From assembly GCF_023094165.1 (NCBI RefSeq), contig NZ_JALMDK010000009.1:319085-383084 (forward strand): 64,000 nucleotides of DNA, written 5' to 3'. The stretch is from Crossiella sp. S99.2 (GTDB lineage: Bacteria; Actinomycetota; Actinomycetes; Mycobacteriales; Pseudonocardiaceae). The position numbers were made by a program, and so were the translations under genes. Shown piece after piece: positions 7,824-15,821 of this stretch (the stretch's first letter is position 1; every line of letters begins with the position of its first letter). The notes below the pieces were generated by a model. That model was not told the DNA's origin. It made no database searches and saw nothing but the letters and a program-made list of their open reading frames with translations.

Positions 7824-10800
7824 ATGAGAGTGCAGCGCTCCCTGTCCCGACCCGTCGCCTTCCTAGCCACGTTGTGCCTGGTCATCCTGGGTGGTCCCGT
7901 AGTGGCCACCGCCGCCCCCGCAACGGATCTCGCGGTCCGGCAGCCGGTGGCGGCCAGCAGCGCCGAGGCCGCGCACACCGCCCGCGCCCTCACCGACGGC
8001 GACCAGGGCACCTACTGGCAGAGCGCGGGCGCCGCGCTCCCGCAGTGGGCCCAGGTGGACCTCGGCGGTGCGTCGGTGATCGACCAGGTCAAGCTGAAAC
8101 TGCCCGCGGGCTGGGCGAAACGCACCCAGCGACTGGCCGTGCAGGGCAGCAGGGACGGGGTCGGCTTCGACACCCTGCTCACCTCCCGGGCGCACACCTT
8201 CGACCCGGCCGCCGGCAACACGGTGAGCATCGACCTGCCCGCGACCACCACCCGCTACCTGCGCCTGGAGGTCAGCGCGAACTCCGGCGACCGGGCCGCG
8301 CAGCTGGCCGAGGTCGAGGTCCGCCGGGCCACACCGTCCACAGTGGACATCGCAGCGGCGGCCACCTTCACCGCGAGCAGCCAGAACCAGAACTACACCG
8401 CGGCCAACGCGGGCGACGGTAATCCGGGCAGCTACTGGGAAAGCGTCAACAACGCCTTCCCACAATGGATCCAGGCCGATCTGGGCGCCTCGATCAGCGT
8501 CAACCGGCTGGTGCTCAAGCTCCCGGCGAACTGGGAGACCCGCGCGCAGACCCTCACCGTGCGCGGCAGCGAGAACGGCGACACCTTCACCGAACTGCTC
8601 GCCGGCCGGGCGCACACCTTCAGCCCGCAGGCACAGAACACGGTGACCATCACCTTCAACGCCACCACCACCCGGTACCTGCGGCTGGAGATCACCGCGA
8701 ACACCGCCTGGCCCGCCGCGCAGCTGGCCGAGTTCGAGATCTACGGCCCCACCACCGGCGACACCCAGGCCCCCACCGCGCCCGGCGGGCTCGCGCACAC
8801 CCAGCCCGGCGTGGACCAGATCCGGCTGACCTGGACCGCGGCCACCGACAACGTGGGCGTCACCGGCTACGACATCTACGCCAACAACACCCTGCGCAGC
8901 AGCGTGGCCGGGAACGTGCTGACCTACACCGACACCCAGCCGGTGAACGCGACCGTCACCTACCACGTGCGGGCGCGCGACGCCGCCGGCAACGCCTCAC
9001 CCAACAGCAACACGGTCACCCGCACCGGCTCGGACGCGGGCACCAACCTGGCCCAGGGCAAGCCGATCACCGCCTCCTCGCACGTGCACACCTTCGTCGC
9101 GGGCAACGCCAACGACAACGACGTGCGCACCTACTGGGAGGGCGGCGCCGGCTACCCGAACACACTCACCGTGTCGTTGGGCGCCAACGCCGACCTCAGC
9201 TCGGTGGTGCTCAAGCTCGACCCCAGCACCGCCTGGGGCCGCCGCACCCAGACCCTGGAAGTCCTTGGCCGGGACCAAAGTGGCGGTGCGTTCACCTCGC
9301 TCGCCGCCTCCGCTCAGCACGTCTTCGACCCCGCAGCCGGCAACACGGTGACCATCGGGGCCCGCGGCCGGGCCGCGGACATCCAGCTCCGCTTCACCGG
9401 CAACACCGGCGCGCCCGCCGGTCAGGTGGCCGAATTCCAGGTGCTCGGCGTGCCCGCGCCGAACCCGAACCTGACCGTCACCGGCAGCTCCTGGACCCCG
9501 GCCACCCCGGTGGAAACCGATCCGGTGCGCCTGAGCGCCACCGTGCGCAACGCGGGCAGCGCCGCCGCGGGCGCCACCAGCGTCGGCTTCTACCTGGGCG
9601 ACACCAAGGTCGGCACCGCCGCCGTGGGCGCACTGGCCGCGGGGGCGAGCAGCACCGTCACCGCCGACCTCGGTCCGCGCGACGCGGGCAGCTACCCGGT
9701 GACCGCCAAGGTCGACGAGGACAACAAGGTCCTCGAACAGAACGAGACCGACAACAGCCACACCAACGCCAGCCACCTAGTAGTGAACCCGGTGTCCAGC
9801 TCGGACCTGGTCGCCGCCGCGGTGAGCTGGACCCCGAACAACCCGTCCCCCGGCGCCGCGGTGAACTTCGCGGTGTCCATCCGCAACCAGGGCAGCATCG
9901 CCTCGGCCGCGGGCGCGCACGGCATCACGCTGAACGTGCTGGACGCCAACGGGACCGTGGTGCGCACGCTCACCGGCACGCACAACGGCGTCATCACCCC
10001 GGACAGCACCACCGCCCCGGTGAACCTGGGCAGCTGGCCGTCCGCGGCCGGACGGCACTCGGTCCGGGTCGTGCTCGCCGATGACGCGAACGAGCTGCCG
10101 GTCAAGCGCGCCAACAACACCAGCACCCAGGCCCTGTTCGTCGGCCGCGGCGCGAACATGCCGTATGACATGTATGAGGCCGAGGACGCGGTCACCGGCG
10201 GCGGCGCGTCCGTGGTCGGCCCGAACCGCACCATCGGCGACCTCGCCGGCGAGGCATCCGGCCGCCGCGCGGTCACCCTCAACAGCACCGGCAGCTTCGT
10301 CGAGTTCACCACCAGGGCCGCCACCAACACCCTGGTGACTCGCTTCTCCATCCCGGACTCCGCCGGTGGTGGCGGTATCGACGCCACGCTCAACGTCTAC
10401 GTCAACGGCCAGCCACACCAGCCGCTGAACCTGACCTCCAAGTACTCCTGGCTCTACGGCGCGGAGGCCAGCCCCGGCAACTCGCCGGGCGCGGGCGCGC
10501 CCCGGCACATCTACGACGAGGCGCACCTCAAGCTCAGCGGCACCATCCCGGCCGGCAGCAAGATCAGGCTGCAGAAGGACAGCGGCAACAGCACCAACTA
10601 CGCGATCGACTTCATCAACACCGAGCAGGTCGCGCCGATCGCCAACCCGGACCCGGCCAAGTACACCGTGCCCACCGGGTTTGGCCACCAGGACGTGCAG
10701 AACGCGCTGGACAAGGTCCGGATGGACACCACAGGGAATCTCGTCGGGGTGTACCTGCCCGCCGGTGACTACCAGACCAGCAGCAAGTTCCAGGTCTACG

Positions 10801-11822
10801 GCAAGGCGGTCAAGGTCACCGGCGCCGGACCCTGGTTCACCAGGTTCCACGCACCCTCCACTCAGGACAACACCGATATCGGCTTCCGCGCCGAGGGCAC
10901 CGCGGGCGGCTCCTCCTTCGCCAACTTCGCCTACCTCGGCAACTACACCTCGCGGATCGACGGTCCCGGCAAGGTGTTCGACTTCAGCAATGTCGCCGAC
11001 ATCGTCATCGACAACATCTGGAACGAGCACATGGTGTGCCTGTACTGGGGCGCCAACACCGACCGGATCACCATCAAGAACTCCCGGATCCGGAACATGT
11101 TCGCCGACGCGATCAACATGACCAACGGCAGCACCGACAACCACGTGGTCAACAACGATTCCCGGGCCAGCGGCGACGACAGCTTCGCGTTGTTCTCCGC
11201 GATCGACGCCGGTGGCGCGGACATCAAGAACAACGTCTACGAGAACCTGACCTCCACGCTGACCTGGCGGGCGGCCGGCATCGCGGTCTACGGCGGCTAC
11301 GACAACGTCTTCCGCAACATCTACGTGGCCGACACCCTCGTTTACTCCGGGATCACCATCTCCTCGCTGGACTTCGGCTATCCGATGAACGGGTTCGGGC
11401 CGGGACCGACGAAGTTCGAGAACATCTCCATCGTCCGGGCGGGCGGCCACTTCTGGAACGGCCAAACCTTCCCCGGCATCTGGGTGTTCTCCGCCTCCAA
11501 GGTCTTCCGCAACATCCGGGTGTCCGATGTGGACATCATCGACCCGACCTACAGCGGGATCATGTTCCAGACCAAGTACACCGGCAGCTCCCCGGAGAAC
11601 CCGATCACCGACACGGTGTTCACCAACGTCTCCATCTCCGGGGCGCGCAAGAGCGGTGACGCCTTCGACGCCAAGTCCGGCTTCGCCCTGTGGGCCAACG
11701 AGCTGCCCGAACCCGGTCAGGGTCCGGCGGTCGGCTCGGTCACCTTCACCAACCTGCGGCTGTCCGGCAACCACACCGACATCCGCAACACCACCTCCAC
11801 CTTCACCATCAACCGCAACTGA
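7824..11822 (+). CDS. Secreted multidomain GH87-type alpha-1,3-glucanase (mycodextranase/mutanase)
   Basis: A 1332-residue exported enzyme. ATG 7824 is preferred over GTG 7797 and ATG 7803 because AAGAGG precedes it and the Sec signal peptide then begins MRVQRSLSRP and ends near ATAAPA. In order: two F5/8-type C (discoidin) domains (about 25-305), one fibronectin III domain (315-400), a third discoidin domain (405-545), two CARDB-like modules (555-770), a CBM35-like module beginning YEAEDAV (780-930), and a C-terminal beta-helix (945-1332). In the helix, Asp1095 (FADAIN) and Asp1118-Asp1119 (SGDDSF) have the spacing I recall for the catalytic aspartates of GH87 enzymes. These cleave alpha-1,3-glucan of fungal walls or dental/streptococcal mutan. 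Family confidence is high; the linkage hydrolysed is inferred. Confidence 0.85.
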   Translation: MRVQRSLSRPVAFLATLCLVILGGPVVATAAPATDLAVRQPVAASSAEAAHTARALTDGDQGTYWQSAGAALPQWAQVDLGGASVIDQVKLKLPAGWAKRTQRLAVQGSRDGVGFDTLLTSRAHTFDPAAGNTVSIDLPATTTRYLRLEVSANSGDRAAQLAEVEVRRATPSTVDIAAAATFTASSQNQNYTAANAGDGNPGSYWESVNNAFPQWIQADLGASISVNRLVLKLPANWETRAQTLTVRGSENGDTFTELLAGRAHTFSPQAQNTVTITFNATTTRYLRLEITANTAWPAAQLAEFEIYGPTTGDTQAPTAPGGLAHTQPGVDQIRLTWTAATDNVGVTGYDIYANNTLRSSVAGNVLTYTDTQPVNATVTYHVRARDAAGNASPNSNTVTRTGSDAGTNLAQGKPITASSHVHTFVAGNANDNDVRTYWEGGAGYPNTLTVSLGANADLSSVVLKLDPSTAWGRRTQTLEVLGRDQSGGAFTSLAASAQHVFDPAAGNTVTIGARGRAADIQLRFTGNTGAPAGQVAEFQVLGVPAPNPNLTVTGSSWTPATPVETDPVRLSATVRNAGSAAAGATSVGFYLGDTKVGTAAVGALAAGASSTVTADLGPRDAGSYPVTAKVDEDNKVLEQNETDNSHTNASHLVVNPVSSSDLVAAAVSWTPNNPSPGAAVNFAVSIRNQGSIASAAGAHGITLNVLDANGTVVRTLTGTHNGVITPDSTTAPVNLGSWPSAAGRHSVRVVLADDANELPVKRANNTSTQALFVGRGANMPYDMYEAEDAVTGGGASVVGPNRTIGDLAGEASGRRAVTLNSTGSFVEFTTRAATNTLVTRFSIPDSAGGGGIDATLNVYVNGQPHQPLNLTSKYSWLYGAEASPGNSPGAGAPRHIYDEAHLKLSGTIPAGSKIRLQKDSGNSTNYAIDFINTEQVAPIANPDPAKYTVPTGFGHQDVQNALDKVRMDTTGNLVGVYLPAGDYQTSSKFQVYGKAVKVTGAGPWFTRFHAPSTQDNTDIGFRAEGTAGGSSFANFAYLGNYTSRIDGPGKVFDFSNVADIVIDNIWNEHMVCLYWGANTDRITIKNSRIRNMFADAINMTNGSTDNHVVNNDSRASGDDSFALFSAIDAGGADIKNNVYENLTSTLTWRAAGIAVYGGYDNVFRNIYVADTLVYSGITISSLDFGYPMNGFGPGPTKFENISIVRAGGHFWNGQTFPGIWVFSASKVFRNIRVSDVDIIDPTYSGIMFQTKYTGSSPENPITDTVFTNVSISGARKSGDAFDAKSGFALWANELPEPGQGPAVGSVTFTNLRLSGNHTDIRNTTSTFTINRN

Positions 11823-11835
11823 GCAACCCAGTCAA

Positions 11836-11870
11836 ACGGGCGCGGCCGTGCGTACTCCGGCCGCGCCCGT
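11836..11870 (+). terminator. Hairpin terminator after the glucanase gene
   Basis: Perfect 12-base stem ACGGGCGCGGCC / GGCCGCGCCCGT with an 11-base loop, 14 bases after the stop codon, followed by TTCTCC rather than a full T run. It lies between convergent genes and may stop transcription from both sides. Confidence 0.75.
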
Positions 11871-11890
11871 TCTCCTGTGCGGCAACAACT

Positions 11891-12757
11891 TCAGCGCAAC
11901 AGGGCGGTGAACACCGCGCGGATCCGGGGCAGGTTCTCCCGGCCGCGCCGGGTGGCCAGGTGGATCGAGTTGGTCACCGGCTTGGCCGGGTGGTGCAGCA
12001 CAGTGAGCACGCCGGCGGCCAGGTCGTCCTCGACGAAGTACCGCGGCAGCACCGCGAGTCCGGCCCCGGCGCGCACCGCCGCGGCCACCGCGCGCACATC
12101 CGGCACGGTCAGCACCGGCGTGGGCGGGCGTTGTCCCCAGCACTCCCGGAAGTACCGGCGCGCCATCGGCATCTCCTCGGCGTACCCGGCGAAGGGCCTG
12201 CTGTCCCGCCGCGGGTCATACGGCGGCTCCCCGGCCCGGCCCACCAGCACGAACTCCTCGTCCACGAAGTGCACCAGGTACAGCTTGCGGGTGGGTGCGC
12301 CGCCGACCTGGGTGAGCACCGCGATGTCCAGCTCGTCCCGCAGCACCGCGGGCACCAGCTCGGCGGCCAGCCCGGTCCGGCAGCGCACCAGCAGCCCACT
12401 GGCCAGCACCGGCGGCAGCGCGGGCACCACCAGCGCGGCCAGCGCGTCATGCGGGGCGCCCAGGAACACCATCGCCGCCTGCCCGTCGCCGGCTGGGCGC
12501 AACGCGTCCACCGCGCGCTCCAGGGCGTCGATGTGGTCGGCGATCTCCGCTGCCAGGGCGTGCCCCGCCTCGGTGGGCTCGATGCCCCGACCGGCTTTCA
12601 TGAACAGTGGCCGTCCCGCCACCGCCTCCACCGTGCGCAGGTGCTGCGAGACCGAGGGCTGGGACAGCGTCAGCGCGTCCGCGGCCTTGGACACCCCGCC
12701 GGTGCGGTAGACGGCGAGGAAGGAGCGCAGCGCCACAAGTTCGGCCCGGGTGGACAT
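11891..12757 (-). CDS. LysR family transcriptional regulator
   Basis: A 288-residue regulator. The N-terminal helix-turn-helix reads SKAADALTLSQPSVSQHLRTVE (residues 20-41, with one extra flank), followed by the LysR linker helix and an effector-binding domain. ATG 12757 is chosen because it places the HTH at the usual distance; the ribosome site is weak. It is divergent from the secreted beta-propeller/amidohydrolase pair with a 133-base gap, the classic arrangement in which a LysR protein controls its neighbour in response to a pathway metabolite. The ligand is unknown. Confidence 0.92.
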   Translation of the reverse strand: MSTRAELVALRSFLAVYRTGGVSKAADALTLSQPSVSQHLRTVEAVAGRPLFMKAGRGIEPTEAGHALAAEIADHIDALERAVDALRPAGDGQAAMVFLGAPHDALAALVVPALPPVLASGLLVRCRTGLAAELVPAVLRDELDIAVLTQVGGAPTRKLYLVHFVDEEFVLVGRAGEPPYDPRRDSRPFAGYAEEMPMARRYFRECWGQRPPTPVLTVPDVRAVAAAVRAGAGLAVLPRYFVEDDLAAGVLTVLHHPAKPVTNSIHLATRRGRENLPRIRAVFTALLR

Positions 12758-12890
12758 GGCAACAGCGTAGATGGGTGACCCGCGACACCATAGATTTTCT
12801 GATGGGTTGACCGACGCATCGAGATGGCCCGGCGGGTGCGGGGACGATTGACTCGGAGGCACAGAACTTCCTGTCCCCCAAGGAGATTCG

Positions 12891-13856
12891 ATGCTTCGCC
12901 GGACCATCGCAGCCCTGCTTGTCGGTTCCCTGTCGATGCTCACGCCGACGGCCTCGGCCGCGCCACCGCGCAGTACCCTGACCGCCCTGCCCGGCAACGA
13001 GGTCTTCCCGGAGAGCATCGCGGTCGACCACCGCACCGGCGTCTACTACGTCGGCTCGGTCAAGGACGGCACCCTCTTCCGCGGCAAGGTCGGCAGCCCC
13101 GACGTCACCGTGTTCTCCCCGGCCGGCGCGGACGGCCGGACCATCGCCAACGGCCTGGCCCTGGACGGCGACCGGCTGATCGTGCTCGGCCGCCAGAGCG
13201 GCAAGGCGCACGTCTACGACACCCGGACCGCCCGCCTGGTGATCACCCTGCACAACGGTGAGGCCAGCACCTTCCTCAACGACCTCACCGTGCACCCCGG
13301 CGGCGGCTACTACGTCACCGACTCGATCAACCCGTGGCTGTACCGGATCCAGCGCACCGGCGACAGCTACCGGCTGGAGAAGTTCCTCGACTTCACCGGC
13401 ACCCCGCTGACCTACACCACCGGCGCGGGCGCGGCCGGGATCAACGTCAACGGCATCGTGTCCACTTCGGACGGTCGCTACCTGATTGTCTCCAAGCGCA
13501 ACGAGAACGCCCTCTACCGGATCACCCTGGCCACCAAGCAGGTAGTGAAGATCGCCACGCCGCCGGGCGCGCTGGAAACCCAGGACGGCCTGCACCTGAC
13601 CGGCCGCACCCTCTACGCCGCGCAGAACCTGCCGCGCAACGTCGCCGTGCTGCACTTCGCCGCCGACTTCGCCTCGGCCGCCCTGACCGGCCACCTCAGC
13701 GACCCGAGTTTCCGCTTCCCGACCGGCGTCGCCCGGCACGGCAACCGGCTCCTGGTCGTCAACGCCCAGTTCGACTCCAAGGGCAGCCCCGCCGCCGTGA
13801 CCGGCCCGAACCCGCCGGTCCTGCCCTTCGGCGTCACCACCCTGCCCCTCTCCTGA
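12891..13856 (+). CDS. Secreted beta-propeller protein (SMP-30/gluconolactonase-like fold)
   Basis: A 321-residue protein with a Sec signal peptide (MLRRTIAALLVGSLSMLTP, cleavage near ASA-APP). The mature part shows repeated strand patterns ending in Asp/Gly turns (FPESIAVDHRTG, IANGLALDGDR, FLNDLTVHPGGG, NVNGIVSTSDGR), as in six-bladed SMP-30/NHL-like propellers. The candidate metal residues of SMP-30 (Glu, Asn, Asp) have equivalents in PES, FLND and NGI. It is 15 bases upstream of the Tat-exported amidohydrolase, so the two probably act on the same extracellular substrate, for example a lactone followed by an amide or ester. That pairing is inference. Confidence 0.8.
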   Translation: MLRRTIAALLVGSLSMLTPTASAAPPRSTLTALPGNEVFPESIAVDHRTGVYYVGSVKDGTLFRGKVGSPDVTVFSPAGADGRTIANGLALDGDRLIVLGRQSGKAHVYDTRTARLVITLHNGEASTFLNDLTVHPGGGYYVTDSINPWLYRIQRTGDSYRLEKFLDFTGTPLTYTTGAGAAGINVNGIVSTSDGRYLIVSKRNENALYRITLATKQVVKIATPPGALETQDGLHLTGRTLYAAQNLPRNVAVLHFAADFASAALTGHLSDPSFRFPTGVARHGNRLLVVNAQFDSKGSPAAVTGPNPPVLPFGVTTLPLS

Positions 13857-13871
13857 GCCGAGGAAACCCCT

Positions 13872-15647
13872 GTGTCCGAACACGAATTCACCCGCCGCCA
13901 AGCCCTCACCGCCGGACTCGGTGCGGCCGCGGCAGCCACCCTCGGCTCCGCCCCCGCCAACGCCCAGCCCGGCGCGACCGCGCTCGGCTCAGCCGCCACC
14001 GCGCCCCGCCCCACTCCCGATGCCCCCGCCGACCTGGTGCTGCACAACGGAAAAATCACCACCCTCGACCCGAACCACCCCCGCGCCACCGCCCTGGCCA
14101 TCCGCGACGGCCGCATCCTGGCCGTCGGCGAGGACGCCACCACCCACCTCGGCCCGCACACCCGGGTGCTCGACCTCCGCGGCCGCCGGGTGGTGCCCGG
14201 CCTCAACGACTCGCACACCCACCTCACCCGCCAGGGCCTGAGCTACACCAACGAACTCTCCCTGGCCGGGGTCCGCTCGGTCACCGACGCGCTGCGCGTC
14301 CTGCGCGCCGAGGCGGCCCGCACCCCGGCGGGCCAGTGGATCCGGGTGGTCGGCGGGTTCAGCCAGTTCCAGTTCGCCGAGCAACGGCTGCCCACCCTGG
14401 CCGAACTCAACGCCGCCGTGCCGGACACCCCGGTGTTCCTGCTACACCTCTACGACCGCGCCCTGCTTAACCAGACCGCGCTGCGCGTGCTCGGCTTCGA
14501 CAAGAACACCCCGGAACCACCCGGCTCGCAGATCCAACGCGACGCCGCGGGCAACCCGACCGGCCTGCTCATCGCCAAACCCAACGCCACCCTGCTCTAC
14601 TCGACCCTGGCCAAGCTGTCCAAGCTCGACCCGGACAGCCAGTACCGCTCCACCCGCGCCTACCTGCGTCACCTCAACGCCCGCGGCGTGACCAGCGCGA
14701 ACGACGCCGGCGGTGGCGGGCAACGGTTTCCCGAGGACTATTCGGTCATCGACCGGCTGCACGCCGAGCACAAACTCACCGTCCGGATCGGCTACCACGT
14801 CTTCACCCAGCAGCCCGGCGGCGAACTCGCCGACTACCAGCGGATGGCCACACTCACCCACCCCGGCGCGGGCGACGACTTCCTGCGAATGATCGGCGCC
14901 GGCGAGCTGCTCGTCTACTCCGCCGGCGACTACGAGACCTTCTTCCAGCCCCGCCCCGACCTGCCGGTGACCATGGAATCCGACCTGGCCAAGGTCCTGG
15001 AGTTCCTGGCCGGGCAACGCTGGCCGTTCCGGCTGCACGCCACCTACGACGAGTCGATCAGCCGGTTCCTGGACGTCATCGAACGCGTGCACACCCCCGG
15101 CACCAGGTTCGTCCTGGACCACGCCGAGACCATCTCGCCACGCAACATCGACCGGGTGGCCGCGCTCGGCGGCGGCATCGCCATCCAGCACCGGCTGGCC
15201 TTCCAGGGCGAGGCGTTCGCCCAGCGCTACGGACCCGCCGCCACCCGGAACGCGTTGCCGGTCAACCGGATGCTGCGGGCCGGGATTCCGGTCGGCCTCG
15301 GCACCGACGCCACCAGGGTGGCCAGCGACAACGTCTGGCAGGCCCTGCACTGGCTGCACACCGGCCGCACCGTCGGCGGCCACACCGTGCTCGGCCCCGA
15401 CTCCCGGCTCTCTCGCGAGGAAGCCCTGCGCAGGCTGACCGTGGGCAGCGCCTGGTTCAACGGCGAACAGCAGGTCAAGGGCAGCCTCGCCCCCGGCAAG
15501 TTCGCCGACCTCGCGGTGCTGTCCGAGGACTACCTCACCGTGCCAGCGCCGCGCATCCCGGCGATCACCTCGGTGCTCACCGTGGTGGGCGGCCGGATCG
15601 TCTACGGCGCGGCCGAACACGCCGCCTTCGACCCGGGTCCGGGCTGA
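13872..15647 (+). CDS. Tat-exported amidohydrolase (amidohydrolase_3, YtcJ-like)
   Basis: A 591-residue protein from GTG 13872. The N-terminus carries a twin-arginine signal, TRRQALTAGLGAAAAATLG. The metal-dependent TIM-barrel hydrolase begins with DLVLHNGKITTLDP and has the metal motif GLNDSHTHL. Further features are RLHATYDESI, FVLDHAETI, the metal Asp in GLGTDATRVA, and the closing beta-sandwich GSLAPGKFADLAVL. YtcJ-type enzymes hydrolyse imides, N-acyl or formamide bonds; the substrate here is unknown. Export through Tat implies folding with metal in the cytoplasm and action outside the cell. It forms an operon with the secreted propeller gene. Confidence 0.9.
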   Translation: MSEHEFTRRQALTAGLGAAAAATLGSAPANAQPGATALGSAATAPRPTPDAPADLVLHNGKITTLDPNHPRATALAIRDGRILAVGEDATTHLGPHTRVLDLRGRRVVPGLNDSHTHLTRQGLSYTNELSLAGVRSVTDALRVLRAEAARTPAGQWIRVVGGFSQFQFAEQRLPTLAELNAAVPDTPVFLLHLYDRALLNQTALRVLGFDKNTPEPPGSQIQRDAAGNPTGLLIAKPNATLLYSTLAKLSKLDPDSQYRSTRAYLRHLNARGVTSANDAGGGGQRFPEDYSVIDRLHAEHKLTVRIGYHVFTQQPGGELADYQRMATLTHPGAGDDFLRMIGAGELLVYSAGDYETFFQPRPDLPVTMESDLAKVLEFLAGQRWPFRLHATYDESISRFLDVIERVHTPGTRFVLDHAETISPRNIDRVAALGGGIAIQHRLAFQGEAFAQRYGPAATRNALPVNRMLRAGIPVGLGTDATRVASDNVWQALHWLHTGRTVGGHTVLGPDSRLSREEALRRLTVGSAWFNGEQQVKGSLAPGKFADLAVLSEDYLTVPAPRIPAITSVLTVVGGRIVYGAAEHAAFDPGPG

Positions 15648-15749
15648 CTCCCAGCAACGGCGGCCAGATCGCCTGGCTGCTCCCGGTCTCCCTCGCCCGG
15701 ACCGGCTTCCGGGCCGCGACCCTGCTCGGCCGCACCCCCGCCCACCCGA

Positions 15750-15808
15750 CGAGTTGGCCCAACTCGTACGCCACGTTGGCCCAACCGGGCGTACGAGTTG
15801 GCCCAAGT
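15750..15808. repeat. REP-like cluster of TTGGCCCAA palindromes between convergent genes
   Basis: Three copies of GTTGGCCCAA occur within about 55 bases. The first is a perfect 15-base palindrome GAGTTGG-C-CCAACTC (15751-15765). The outer copies form a long inverted repeat: TTGGCCCAACTCGTACG (15754-15770) against CGTACGAGTTGGCCCAA (15790-15806), 16 of 17 positions pairing, with the middle copy in the loop. It separates the convergent amidohydrolase and asnB genes, so it may be a bidirectional terminator or a dispersed REP/MITE-like element. Confidence 0.7.
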
Positions 15809-15821
15809 CGGCGTGCGGTAG

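Noticed and set aside
15750..15808. CRISPR-like short repeats
   Set aside because: Copies are too close, partly overlapping and palindromic, with no spacer pattern and no cas genes.
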